Positions 16,365-24,972 are shown, numbered from the stretch's first letter. The stretch is DNA of 52,770 nt from Ruminococcaceae bacterium UBA5905 (GCA_002431285.1 DJEF01000059.1:1-52770); one strand, 5' to 3'. Translations and numbers: made by a program. Notes: a model not told the origin generated them from the letters alone.

Positions 16365-16457
16365 GACGCGAAGCTGACCGTCATGCCCGGCGGCGAGCAC
16401 CGATTCCACACGAGGGAGCAACAGCCATTCCCGGATGACCGGCTGTTGACGCGATGA
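16365..16457 (+). pseudogene. Remnant of an alpha/beta hydrolase C-terminus
   Basis: The frame from 16365 to the TGA at 16455 reads AKLTVMPGGEHRFHT followed by REQQPFPDDRLLTR. This resembles the end of alpha/beta hydrolases, where the catalytic histidine sits in a GGxHxF-type motif followed by a final helix. No intact upstream domain, start codon or ribosome-binding site is present; upstream sequence in other frames is too short to restore it. I read it as the last part of a decayed gene ahead of the acetyltransferase operon. The match is short, so chance similarity is possible. Confidence 0.4.
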
Positions 16458-16546
16458 CAGCTGCATCGGCACAAAGACGGACAGAGAATCCGCTTTATGC
16501 AGCCGGATGAGCTCCGCATTTACCATACAGGGAAGGGGGTCCCGCA

Positions 16547-17092
16547 ATGCACAGGGAGACCGCGCGTCTTTGCCTGCGGGAAATGACACCGGAGGATTTT
16601 GGGGCGCTGTATGCCATACTGGCCGATTCCGATATCATGCAGCATTATCCCTACACCTTTGATGCGACACGGGTGCAAAACTGGATCCGCAAAAACAGAG
16701 AGCGTTACCGCGTATTCGGTTTCGGCCTGTGGGCGGTCTGCCTGAAATCCACAGGCGAGATGATCGGCGACTGCGGGCTGACCATGCAGGAGATACACGG
16801 TACGATCCTGCCGGAGATCGGCTATCACATCGCCGGGGCGCACCAGCAGCAGGGATATGCGACAGAGGCGGCAAAAGCCGTGCGGGACTGGTGTTTCACC
16901 CATACGCCTTTCGGCATGGTATACGCCTATATGAAAGAGTCCAACATTCCGTCCGCCGCCACCGCCTGCGCCATCGGCATGACGCTGCGGGACGCATACA
17001 CCGACCGCGAGGGCGAAACGACGGTCGTCTACGGCATCAGCCGCGCGGAATGGGCGGCTCACCAAACAACACAGGAACGCCGGAAAGGATGA
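16547..17092 (+). CDS. GNAT-family N-acetyltransferase (RimJ/RimL-like)
   Basis: A 181-aa GNAT protein. It opens with TARLCLREMTPEDF, typical of the RimJ/RimL branch, has the central strands around GLWAVCLKSTGEMIGDCGL, and the acetyl-CoA-binding segment HQQQGYATEAAKAVRDW (the Q/RxxGxA/G loop). Substrate could be a protein N-terminus, an amino acid or a small molecule. AAGGGGG lies 8 nt before the ATG. It is followed after 5 nt by a second, unrelated-sequence GNAT gene in the same operon. Confidence 0.92.
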   Translation: MHRETARLCLREMTPEDFGALYAILADSDIMQHYPYTFDATRVQNWIRKNRERYRVFGFGLWAVCLKSTGEMIGDCGLTMQEIHGTILPEIGYHIAGAHQQQGYATEAAKAVRDWCFTHTPFGMVYAYMKESNIPSAATACAIGMTLRDAYTDREGETTVVYGISRAEWAAHQTTQERRKG

Positions 17093-17097
17093 GACCC

Positions 17098-17613
17098 ATG
17101 CATATCGCATTACGCCCCTGGCGGCCGGAGGACGCCGCCGCATTGGCAAGCCTGCTGAACAATCCCCATATTCTGAAAAATCTGCGGGACGGCATTCCAT
17201 ACCCCTATACAAAATCCGACGCCGCCGCATACATACAGGCCATGCTGCAGGCCGATCCGCACAGCACTTTTACCTATGCTGTGTGCGCAGACGGCACACT
17301 CGTCGGCAGCATCAGCGCATTCCGTCAGCCGGGAGCCGGTTTCCGCACCGCAGAGCTTGGATACTACCTCGATGAAGCGTACTGGGGCAGAGGCATCATG
17401 ACCGAGGCGGTAAAAGTCCTTTGCCGCCGGCTGTTCGCCGAGACCGATCTGGTACGCATCTACGCGGAGGTATTCAGCGAAAACATCGGTTCCCGCCGCG
17501 TGCTGGAAAAAGCGGGCTTCACCTGCGAGGGAATCCTGAAATGCCAGACGGTCAAGGACGGAGCCGTGCTGGATACGGCGCTGTATGCGCGAATTCGACG
17601 GTCAGGGAAATAA
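17098..17613 (+). CDS. GNAT-family N-acetyltransferase
   Basis: A 171-aa GNAT protein beginning IALRPWRPEDAAALASLLN, with LGYYLDEAYWGRGIMTEAVK as the acetyl-CoA-binding region and ENIGSRRVLEKAGFTCEG as the C-terminal motif of the RimJ/RimL group. The ATG at 17098 is preferred to the in-frame ATG at 17089 because AAAGGA lies 7 nt before the former. Tight spacing with its neighbours (5 nt upstream, 9 nt downstream) indicates cotranscription. Substrate unknown. Confidence 0.92.
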   Translation: MHIALRPWRPEDAAALASLLNNPHILKNLRDGIPYPYTKSDAAAYIQAMLQADPHSTFTYAVCADGTLVGSISAFRQPGAGFRTAELGYYLDEAYWGRGIMTEAVKVLCRRLFAETDLVRIYAEVFSENIGSRRVLEKAGFTCEGILKCQTVKDGAVLDTALYARIRRSGK

Positions 17614-17622
17614 GGAGGACCT

Positions 17623-17907
17623 ATGCGAAACAAACCACCCGCGACCTATGAGACACGCTACAAGCACAAGTTGAATATGCTGGAGCCGGGAACCGTCCTG
17701 CTCAAATGGTGCGGCATCCTGCTTGCGGTTGGTCTTATTCTGCGGCTGTTTCGGTTGAAAGCGATCGCGTACCTTGTCTGCGGCCTTGCGGGAGGGATTT
17801 TTCTGCTCCTTTGGATCCTCCTTGTCATAGAGGCGCATCAGGACGGCGTTCTGAACGAGATCGCCGCCCGCGAAAACAAGGAGGATGGACCGTCATGCCA
17901 AGACTGA
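17623..17907 (+). CDS. Small membrane protein (94 aa), unknown family
   Basis: The family is not recognised. The product has a basic, soluble N-terminus (about 1-25), two closely spaced membrane helices (about 26-45 and 48-68) and an acidic, lysine-containing tail. AAGGAGG precedes the ATG at ideal spacing. Its 3' end overlaps the VanZ-like gene by 13 nt, so translation of the two is probably coupled and the proteins may work together in the membrane. Confidence 0.8.
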   Translation: MRNKPPATYETRYKHKLNMLEPGTVLLKWCGILLAVGLILRLFRLKAIAYLVCGLAGGIFLLLWILLVIEAHQDGVLNEIAARENKEDGPSCQD

Positions 17908-18416
17908 TCCGGCTGATCCCCGACTTTGCAGCGCTGGCGCTTTTGTATTTTTTGTGGCTTTCCCCTCGGTGGAAACGGCGCGGCAGGCCGACGCTGGCTG
18001 TCCGCACGGTGATGTATCTGTATCTCTCCGGCGTACTGCTGGTGACGCTCATGCCAGTCCTCGTCTCGCTGCCTTTCTGCTTCAACCACCCCTACACACC
18101 CATGCACATGGTCCCCTTCGAGGACGCGCTGCACGGCCGCGGCGATTATGTCCGGCAGATCGTGCTGAACGTCCTCATGACGGTGCCGTTCGGGTTTCTG
18201 TACCCGCTGTGCCGCCGCGTCGACGGAAAGCGGTGCGGACTGCTGCGTTGTCTTTTGGCGGTGATGACGCTCAGCCTGTCCATCGAGCTGTTGCAGCCGC
18301 TGATCCACGGCTCCCGCAGCGCGGACATCACCGACCTGATCGCCAACACCGCCGGCGGTCTGGTGGGATACGGATTCTATGGGCTGCTATCCCGGCTCCG
18401 GAACCATTTCACCTAA
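17895..18416 (+). CDS. VanZ-like family membrane protein
   Basis: A 173-aa protein with about four membrane helices and the VanZ pattern: a long loop with NHPYTPMHMVPFEDAL, then NVLMTVPFGFLYPL, SLSIELLQPL and SADITDLIANTAGGLVGY. VanZ homologues are found with teicoplanin resistance genes but most are of unknown function in the membrane. AAGGAGG lies inside the preceding gene about 10 nt before the ATG. There are no vanA-type genes nearby, so resistance should not be inferred. Confidence 0.88.
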   Translation: MPRLIRLIPDFAALALLYFLWLSPRWKRRGRPTLAVRTVMYLYLSGVLLVTLMPVLVSLPFCFNHPYTPMHMVPFEDALHGRGDYVRQIVLNVLMTVPFGFLYPLCRRVDGKRCGLLRCLLAVMTLSLSIELLQPLIHGSRSADITDLIANTAGGLVGYGFYGLLSRLRNHFT

Positions 18417-18567
18417 CGCGAACTTTGTCCCATCGCAGCTCGGCATCCTAACCCGACCGCAGTATCGCGGAGATTGCGGCGGCCATTCTGAGGTCTGCTC
18501 CCATAACCCGCCATCGGGCAAATCGCCGGGTCTTTCCGGCTTGATGCCGGGTTTTCAGCCAATCGAA

Positions 18568-18607
18568 AGCCGCCCTTCGGACAGAAAGTTCTGTCCGAAG
18601 GGCGGCT
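18568..18607. terminator. Strong bidirectional-type terminator
   Basis: A perfect 17-bp stem (AGCCGCCCTTCGGACAG and its complement) with a 6-nt loop lies between the converging VanZ-like gene and the minus-strand redox cluster. A T-rich stretch follows on the + strand. Confidence 0.88.
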
Positions 18608-18659
18608 TCTGCTTTTTCAGTCGGCGTGCGGATGTGCCGGGGGCGTCCGGCTTTTTTCG

Positions 18660-19661
18660 CTATGCCATGGTCTCCAGCATTTTCTCCGTCACCTCATAAC
18701 GGGTGGGCGCACCGTGCAGCAGCGCGGCAAATTCCTCCACCATGTACGCCGCCATGCGCTGCACCTCCCGGCCGCTGCTGCCGGCGATGTGCGGGGTCAG
18801 CACACAGTTCTCCAGCGTGTAGAAAGGACTGTCAGCCGCCGGCGGCTCCGGCCAGGTCACGTCCAGCACCGCCGTCACATCCGGGCGTTCCCGCAGCAGA
18901 CGGCACAGATCGTCCTCCACCACCTGCGCTCCCCGGCCGGTATTGAGGAACGTAGCATAGGGCGGCAGGAGGGACAACAGCCGATAATCCAGCATTCCCA
19001 CGGTCTGCGCGTTATTGGCCAGATGATTGCTGACCACATTACAGGTGGCGAACAGCATCTCCAGAGACACCCGCCGCACTCCCAGCGTCTCGGCCGTCTC
19101 CTCCGGCAAAAACGGGTCAAACACCAGCACTTCCAGCGCGTGATTCTTCAGCCGCTCGATCACCTGCCTGCCGATCATGCCCGCTCCGATGATACCGACA
19201 GTGGCATCGTAATTCCCCGGGTACTGCTGAACGGCGCGGATGGCCTCGGCCCGCTGTCCACGACTGTTCAGCCGGGAGGACAGGAAGAACCCCTTATTGG
19301 CGAGGACGATTTGCGCCGCCGTATATTCCGCCACCGGCACGGCATTCGCCGCCCAGGCGCTGAATATCCGCACCCCGTTCTCCAGAAACGGCCGGGCAAA
19401 GCTCTGCACCGACCCTGCGGCATAAAACACCGCCCGGAGCGCCGGAAGATACCGCCGGATCTCTTCCCCGGTCAGCGTCGGCATCCCCCAGGTGGAAAAA
19501 ATGTATTCCGCATCCCGCAGATCCCGCGCGCCGGAAACCAGCATTTCCCGGGTACATATGTCTCCGTCCAACCCGGTCAACTCCTGTAACTGCCGCACGG
19601 CGCTTGCGGAGAAAACCGCCCGCAGCTGCTCCGGCGTATCGCATAAAAATGCAGCGTTCAT
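18660..19661 (-). CDS. D-2-hydroxyacid dehydrogenase family protein
   Basis: A 333-aa NAD-dependent dehydrogenase of the D-isomer-specific family. The Rossmann motif is GIIGAGMIG (156-164). The catalytic set is present: R243 in NTGRG, E272 in DVTWPEP and H291 in TPHIAGS. Reaction: reversible oxidation of a D-2-hydroxy acid, or reduction of a 2-keto acid. The ATG at 19661 is preferred over the one at 19667 because GGAGGG lies 6 nt before it. It is the last gene of the redox cluster but separated from the TIM-barrel gene by 244 nt, so it may have its own control. Substrate is not evident. Confidence 0.92.
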   Translation of the reverse strand: MNAAFLCDTPEQLRAVFSASAVRQLQELTGLDGDICTREMLVSGARDLRDAEYIFSTWGMPTLTGEEIRRYLPALRAVFYAAGSVQSFARPFLENGVRIFSAWAANAVPVAEYTAAQIVLANKGFFLSSRLNSRGQRAEAIRAVQQYPGNYDATVGIIGAGMIGRQVIERLKNHALEVLVFDPFLPEETAETLGVRRVSLEMLFATCNVVSNHLANNAQTVGMLDYRLLSLLPPYATFLNTGRGAQVVEDDLCRLLRERPDVTAVLDVTWPEPPAADSPFYTLENCVLTPHIAGSSGREVQRMAAYMVEEFAALLHGAPTRYEVTEKMLETMA

Positions 19662-19905
19662 ATCCATCCCTCCGTATAGATGCTACGATCGGGGCAGCCG
19701 TTCCCCAAACGGCCGATTCCCCGCTTTATTGGCTTCATTCGATTGGAGTCCTGTCCGTTACCTGCCCCGGTTCGGGAATGGCGTCCATACGCCGATACCG
19801 CCCCGCTCTCCGGTTTTTAACCCGGCGACGCACAGCCAAATCGCCACACAGGCGGTACAGCCGCAAGCCGGGGTATCCCTCTGTCCCCTTGACAGAACGC
19901 ACCGT

Positions 19906-20658
19906 TCACTCCGTTCTTTCGGCGATCTCCCGCAGGGTGCGGGTCTCCCGCTCCAGCGTTTCAAGCCGGTCATCCGGCATAAATTCCAGCAGCAGCGGAA
20001 TCCCTGCCGGGAAACAGCGCAGATACGCCTGCCAGTCGGCCGCCCCCTCCGCCAGCGGGAACCGTTCATCCCCCAGCCAGTGGAACACATGGAGGATCTC
20101 GGTATACGGGGCAATATACGCCGCATAGCGCCGGTTTTCCTCCGCCGTCCGGTACTGATTCGGCTGCCAATACATCCGGAAATGCCCGGAATCCACCGCC
20201 TGCATCAGCGCCGCCGCCCCCTCCAGACAGTCGGTGACGGTATTATTATGGCATTCCATGCAGACGGTCACGCCGTTCTCCTCCGCCAGTGCCGCAATCT
20301 CCCGGCAATCGGCAAACAGCACCGCCAGCTCGTCGGCGCTATACCGGGCATAGCCCTTTGTCCCGCACCACAGCCGGAGAATACGTGTGCCCAGCAGCCC
20401 GGCCGCCCGGATATAGGGCACCAGCTCCTGCGGCCGGTTTTCTCCGATGCGGAAATAGGTGCCGTAGGACGAAACGGTGATCCCATTTCTGCGGCACAGG
20501 GCGGCCAGCTCCCGCAGCCGCCCCTCGTCGGCGGCGGGGGCGTGGACGTCGCTGCCCCATTCGATATGGGTCAGCCCGCAGCGCGTCATGGCCGCCACAA
20601 GCTCCTCGGGGCTTTTCTCCCGGAAACTGATGGACACCAGTCCGTATGGATGTTTCAT
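19906..20658 (-). CDS. Sugar phosphate isomerase/epimerase-like TIM barrel
   Basis: A 250-aa protein of the AP-endonuclease-2/xylose-isomerase-like TIM-barrel family. Candidate metal ligands follow the family order: E in VTVCMECHNNT, D in AVDSGHFRMYWQPN, H in ILHVFHW and a late E in LLLEFMPDD. Family members isomerise or epimerise keto sugars or inositol derivatives, and some take part in C-glycoside cleavage. The ATG at 20658 has GAGGAG 8 nt upstream; an ATG at 20664 is too close to that site. The start lies 16 nt after the stop codon of the flavoprotein gene, so the two are very likely cotranscribed. Confidence 0.9.
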   Translation of the reverse strand: MKHPYGLVSISFREKSPEELVAAMTRCGLTHIEWGSDVHAPAADEGRLRELAALCRRNGITVSSYGTYFRIGENRPQELVPYIRAAGLLGTRILRLWCGTKGYARYSADELAVLFADCREIAALAEENGVTVCMECHNNTVTDCLEGAAALMQAVDSGHFRMYWQPNQYRTAEENRRYAAYIAPYTEILHVFHWLGDERFPLAEGAADWQAYLRCFPAGIPLLLEFMPDDRLETLERETRTLREIAERTE

Positions 20659-20674
20659 AGCCATGTCTCCTCTT

Positions 20675-22579
20675 CTAATAGATATTCCTGTTCTCCCGGT
20701 ATTGCCGCCACACATTCTCGAAGAATCCGTCATCCTGCGGGAGCGGCCGCACAGCCCGCCAGCGGGTTTGCACAGCCCCGTTCGCGCAGAATACCTCCTG
20801 CACCTGAGCGCCGGTCGCGCCGCTCTCCGGTTTCATGCGGAACAGCTCTTCCAGCCCCTCCCGCAGCTCGCCCTGTGCGTCGCCGTAAAGCGCCGAGCCG
20901 CGAGTGCCGTCGGCATGGACGGCAAAATCCAGCATGGCAGTCAAAACCGCCTCCTGAATTTGTATACTATCTTTCAACTTATACGCTTTGTATAGTTTTT
21001 CAGGTGTGCCGACCCCCACCGTTCTGTCAAAATCGGCCATCTCCGCCTGCGTTTCCCGGCGGGCGGCCTCCATTGCCTCCGGCTGACGGATCGCCCCGCC
21101 GGCATCGCTCATGCGCCGCCGGACGGCCGCCGTCCGGCCATCGACCGTATCGTCATTCTCCAGCATCGCGTGACAGAAATCCGTATGTCTGGCCAGCGCC
21201 GACGCGGCAAGATCGCCAAAGGCGGCCTCATCCGTTTCCCGCGCATCGCCATAGGAAATATACTGCGCCGCCCGCAGAGAGCCTACCTGCCCGGCGTTGA
21301 GAGCGCTGCCGCCCGGCCGGGTCACGCCATGGGTCCCGGCGCACTCTCCTACCGCGAACAGACCCGGCACCGCCGTCTGCCACCACAGATCCACGGCGAT
21401 ACCGCCGTTATTATGCCGGGCGCACAGGACGATCTCCAGCGGCTCCCGGGTCAGATCGACGCCCTTATTCCGGTACAGCTCGATCGCCGGGGCATTCATC
21501 CGCTCCAGCCGCTGGATGGGGGTGCCAAAACAGGCCTGCGCCCGGGAGAAATAGGTATAGGCCTCCGGAGACAGCCGTCCAAACTCCACCTCGTCCAGAC
21601 CAAAGGGATTGCGGGTATACTCCAGAAAGACCCGGCGCTTTTTCAGTACGCACTCCCGGTAGACCAGCAGGTCGATGACCGAAGAGCCGTGCAGGACCTT
21701 TCGGCTGTCAAAGGGCCACTGATAGCCTTTGAGGAACACCGCCGACAGCGCCGTATACGCATCCCCGAAGAAATCCAGCAGAAACTCCCGCTCCTCTCCG
21801 GCCTCATCCACCGATATGAACCGGGGCAGCACCTGCATATAGGTGCCGGATACATTCCAGCGGGGCCGGACGGAGGCCAGTCCATACTGCCATTCGGTCA
21901 TATTTTGCAGATGCGCCCCCGCCTCCAGCGCCAGAGCCGTGGAACCGGTATGGCACTCCGGATACACGCTGTCGGCATAGATGCCGGCCGGCCCGCCGGT
22001 GGCCAGGATCACATTTTCACAGCGCAGCACCCGCATCGCGCCGCTGGCCACTTCCAGACAGAGCAGGCCGCAGACCCCGCGACGATCTTTGAGGATCTCC
22101 ACCGCCAGCAGCCCGTCCAGCACCTCGACCCCCAGCTGTGCCGCCCGTTTTTGCAAGGCCTCGGTCATAAAGCGGGAGGTCAGCGGCCCGGCGGAGGTGG
22201 CGCGGGCAAAGGGATCGTGGTCGGTCTTATAGCCCACATATTCCCCGTAGCGATTCACCGGGAATTCCACCCCCAGCTCCGCCAGATTCAAAAAGCACCG
22301 AGCCGAGAGCGCCGCTTCGCACAGGGCGTTGTCCCCATCCACGCTGCCGCAGGAAAAGAGATCCCGCGCCATCTGCGCCACGCTGTCCGGGCTGTCACCG
22401 CCCAGCCCCAGCTTATAATAGGTCTGTTTATCGCTGCCGGTGTTGCGGGAGGTGCCGCAATCGACCCCTTCCGTGACGATGGCCACGCTCCGGCGGCCCC
22501 ATTGCCGTACCCGATTGGCGGCGTTATATCCCGCCGCCCCCGTGCCCACCACCAGCACATCGTAGTGTCTGTATTCCAT
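20675..22579 (-). CDS. FAD-dependent fumarate-reductase/L-aspartate-oxidase-type flavoprotein
   Basis: A 634-aa soluble flavoprotein. It has an N-terminal dinucleotide motif VVGTGAAG (10-17), the covalent/tight FAD region around DCGTSRNTGSDKQTYY, a substrate-domain motif RHNNGGIAVD where fumarate reductases have HxxGG, and the FAD-closing LFAVGECAGTHGVTRPGGSALNAGQ. The C-terminal 100 residues correspond to the helical domain of this superfamily. There is no FMN-binding flavocytochrome domain, twin-arginine signal or adjacent iron-sulfur subunit, which argues for a soluble dehydrogenase or reductase with an unknown partner. The start codon overlaps the stop of the SDR gene by 1 nt (TGATG), so translation is coupled. 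The substrate is probably an enoate or hydroxy compound passed on by the SDR and OYE-like enzymes. Confidence 0.88.
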   Translation of the reverse strand: MEYRHYDVLVVGTGAAGYNAANRVRQWGRRSVAIVTEGVDCGTSRNTGSDKQTYYKLGLGGDSPDSVAQMARDLFSCGSVDGDNALCEAALSARCFLNLAELGVEFPVNRYGEYVGYKTDHDPFARATSAGPLTSRFMTEALQKRAAQLGVEVLDGLLAVEILKDRRGVCGLLCLEVASGAMRVLRCENVILATGGPAGIYADSVYPECHTGSTALALEAGAHLQNMTEWQYGLASVRPRWNVSGTYMQVLPRFISVDEAGEEREFLLDFFGDAYTALSAVFLKGYQWPFDSRKVLHGSSVIDLLVYRECVLKKRRVFLEYTRNPFGLDEVEFGRLSPEAYTYFSRAQACFGTPIQRLERMNAPAIELYRNKGVDLTREPLEIVLCARHNNGGIAVDLWWQTAVPGLFAVGECAGTHGVTRPGGSALNAGQVGSLRAAQYISYGDARETDEAAFGDLAASALARHTDFCHAMLENDDTVDGRTAAVRRRMSDAGGAIRQPEAMEAARRETQAEMADFDRTVGVGTPEKLYKAYKLKDSIQIQEAVLTAMLDFAVHADGTRGSALYGDAQGELREGLEELFRMKPESGATGAQVQEVFCANGAVQTRWRAVRPLPQDDGFFENVWRQYRENRNIY

Positions 22580-23316
22580 CACAGCCTCCGGATATGAAAA
22601 CCGCCGTCCACATCCACCGACTGGCCGGTCACATAGGGCAGCGCACCGCTGCACAGCACCCAGACCGCCGCCGCGATATCCTCCGGCTTTCCCCAGCGTT
22701 TAATGGGCAGCAGTCCCCCGTCAATCAGCGCGTCGTATTTGCCTTTGACGGTGGCGGTCATGCCGGTCTGAATGATGCCGGGACGCACCTCGTTGACCGG
22801 AATGCCGTATTCCGCCAATCGGTCGGCAAACAGCGCGGTGATCATGGACACCCCCGCCTTGGAGATGCAGTATTCTCCCCGGTTGGTGGAGCTGGTATAG
22901 GCGGACATGGAGGAAATATTGACGATGGCGCCCTTCTGTTCCCCCTCGTTGCGGAGCATGGCATTGGCCACCGCCTGGGTGAGGAACAGGGTGCCCTTTG
23001 TGTTGATGTTCATGACAAAATCGTAGCTCTCCTCCGTCATGGTCAGCAGATCCGCCCGCACCCGGGGCGCTACCCCCGCCACATTCACCAGCACATCCAC
23101 CCGGCCGTACCGCTCCACGGCGGTGCGCACGAACGCCTGCCGATCCTCCGCCCGGCTCAGATCCCCCTGAAAATACGTAAAATCCCCGTCGATATCCGCA
23201 GGCATTTTCGGCGCGATGTCCATGCCCAAAACGGTCATGCCCTCGGCGCACAGCTTCTGTGCCGTGGCAAACCCGATACCACCGGCGACCCCGGTGACCA
23301 ATGCGATCCTGTTCAT
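22579..23316 (-). CDS. SDR-family NAD(P)-dependent oxidoreductase
   Basis: A 245-aa classical short-chain dehydrogenase. Motifs: TGVAGGIG (8-15) for the cofactor, NVAG (78-81), N105, S136, and the catalytic EYCISK (Y149, K153), then RPGIIQTGM. D33 after the second strand (LGMDIA) favours NAD over NADP. Members interconvert alcohols and ketones, including 3-oxoacyl, sugar and steroid substrates. The ATG is 1 nt after the OYE-like stop codon and its ribosome site GGGAGG lies in the end of that gene. Tight packing with both neighbours shows an operon. Confidence 0.95.
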   Translation of the reverse strand: MNRIALVTGVAGGIGFATAQKLCAEGMTVLGMDIAPKMPADIDGDFTYFQGDLSRAEDRQAFVRTAVERYGRVDVLVNVAGVAPRVRADLLTMTEESYDFVMNINTKGTLFLTQAVANAMLRNEGEQKGAIVNISSMSAYTSSTNRGEYCISKAGVSMITALFADRLAEYGIPVNEVRPGIIQTGMTATVKGKYDALIDGGLLPIKRWGKPEDIAAAVWVLCSGALPYVTGQSVDVDGGFHIRRL

Positions 23317-23317
23317 G

Positions 23318-24637
23318 TTATTTCCTCCCGCAATACTGCTGATAGATGGGCAGATAGGTCTCCGTATCCCGGATCACACAGCCCGGCGTGCCGCCCGCCC
23401 GCATGATCTCGGTACATTTGGAGCAGGCGATGCAGCAGCGGGCCTTATCCATGCCGCCGTGCCGCAGAATATCCCGGGCAAAATCCGGATAGGCAAACAC
23501 CGTGCGCCCGAATCCGGCCAGATCAAACCCGCCCTCGGCAATAAATCCGGCGGCCACCGACGGCGCAGCCACGCCGAGGAAAGACAGCGCCGAGCAGATC
23601 AGCCGCATATCCGGCACAGCCTCCTTGAGCCGCCGGGTTCCCTGGAGCATCCGGGCCGTTCCCGCCAGCGGATGCTCCGGCGGCTCATAGCCGCCCCGGG
23701 CAAAGGGACGGTTGACATGGGGATTGAAATACGGGTTCCCCATGGTGATATTCAGCAGCCGCACCCCCTGGGCATACAACTCACGGATGAGCCATGTCGG
23801 CTCGGTGGGGTCGAAATCCAGCGAGCCGTCCCGGGCCACGCCGAAACCATAGGGGTACGGGAACCCATCGTACACATTCAGCCGGGAGGACACCAGAAAA
23901 TCACCGCCGGTGACCTCCATAGCGCCCCGTATGCTCTCCCGCAGCAGGCGGGTGCGGTTCTCCAGGCTGCCGCCGTAGCGGCCCGGCCGCTGATAGGCGG
24001 ACAGCAGCTCGCTGTTCAGATACCGGTGACAGCATTTGATGTCCACCCCGTCGAAGCCGGCCTTCTGCGCCAGCGCCGCCCCGTGCACCAGCGCCTCCTG
24101 CACCCGGTCGAGATACGCATCCGTCACGGTCCGCTCCGGCGGAATGGGGCGGTCTTTCTCAAAGATCGGGTTGTTATAGGCGATCCACGGCTCCGGTGTG
24201 CCGTGAGGCTTGCTGTACCGTCCGGAATGGGTATCCTGCATAATGATGAGGGGAACATAGCCGTTCTCCCGCAGCGCCGTTTCCCGGATGGCGTCCACCT
24301 GCGCCTTGAAACTGTCCAGCGTCCGTTCGTTCAGGTACAGCTGGCGGGGATTCGCCCGGCCCTCCTCCATAGCGGCGGTGGCCTCAAACCAGATCAGTCC
24401 CGCGCCGCCCCGGGCAAGCCGGTCATACCGTCGCCGGGTCAGTGCGCCGGGACGGCCGTCCGGCGTGCCGTCGCAGCCCTCCATCGCCTGGCAGACCAGC
24501 CGGTTGGGAATGACCTTACCGCCGACGGTCAGCGGCTGTGCCAGCACCGATGTGTCCTCGGAAAACGGCAGCTCCGTGTGCAGAGCGGCATTGTCCCGCT
24601 GAAAGCTCTCGGCCGTCAAATATACGCCATACGCCAT
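23318..24637 (-). CDS. Old-yellow-enzyme/2,4-dienoyl-CoA reductase-like flavoenzyme with [4Fe-4S] motif
   Basis: A 439-aa TIM-barrel flavoenzyme of the NADH:flavin oxidoreductase family. The barrel runs from about residue 35 (LAQPLTVGGKVIPNRLVCQAMEG) through IIMQDTHSGRYS and GFDGVDIKCCHRYLNSELLS, typical of the group that includes BaiCD and dienoyl-CoA reductases. The end carries a cysteine cluster CxxCxxC-x10-C (402, 405, 408, 419) for a [4Fe-4S] centre. Full-length dienoyl-CoA reductases continue with about 250 residues of FAD/NAD domain; that part is absent, so electrons may come from another protein, perhaps the flavoprotein encoded two genes downstream. The ATG at 24637 is set by AAGGAGAG. 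It is the first gene of the cluster. Confidence 0.9.
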   Translation of the reverse strand: MAYGVYLTAESFQRDNAALHTELPFSEDTSVLAQPLTVGGKVIPNRLVCQAMEGCDGTPDGRPGALTRRRYDRLARGGAGLIWFEATAAMEEGRANPRQLYLNERTLDSFKAQVDAIRETALRENGYVPLIIMQDTHSGRYSKPHGTPEPWIAYNNPIFEKDRPIPPERTVTDAYLDRVQEALVHGAALAQKAGFDGVDIKCCHRYLNSELLSAYQRPGRYGGSLENRTRLLRESIRGAMEVTGGDFLVSSRLNVYDGFPYPYGFGVARDGSLDFDPTEPTWLIRELYAQGVRLLNITMGNPYFNPHVNRPFARGGYEPPEHPLAGTARMLQGTRRLKEAVPDMRLICSALSFLGVAAPSVAAGFIAEGGFDLAGFGRTVFAYPDFARDILRHGGMDKARCCIACSKCTEIMRAGGTPGCVIRDTETYLPIYQQYCGRK

Positions 24638-24972
24638 ATGCACCTCTCCTTTTCTGCCCTCATGGTATCATATCATCGGCATCTCCGCTTTATTATAGTT
24701 GCTGTGCATTATGTAAATCCTGCTTTTTTGCTCTTCAGCGACGTTGAGGAGATGCGCCATGTACCGCCGAATCCTGTCCGTTCCATCGTCGGCGCCGCCG
24801 CCCATCTGCCCTTTGCGGAGACTGCTCACCGCGCTTTTTGGGGGCGAGATCGGAGCCGCCGTCCGGCGCGAGCACGGCGGCCGTATGGGCGGCCGGAGCG
24901 CACACCGCCGCAAGTGTGTACGAACGCAACCAAACATACCATAATTCAGCAAAGGATGTTCTTTGCAGTTGA
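24638..24972. other. Divergent promoter region upstream of the redox cluster and the ABC operon
   Basis: A TATAAT hexamer on the minus strand (24692-24697) could be the -10 element for the redox cluster, with only a weak -35. The rest of the gap has no gene I can support. A 66-codon + strand frame at 24744 is arginine-rich and is judged spurious. No operator palindrome stands out. Confidence 0.4.

Noticed and set aside
17895..18416. Glycopeptide resistance from the VanZ-like gene
   Set aside because: No vanH/A/X or sensor genes are nearby, and most VanZ-family proteins are unrelated to resistance.
24744..24944. A 66-codon + strand frame with a GAGGAG-like site upstream of the ABC operon
   Set aside because: Arginine- and proline-rich, no recognisable fold, and it lies in the divergent promoter region.
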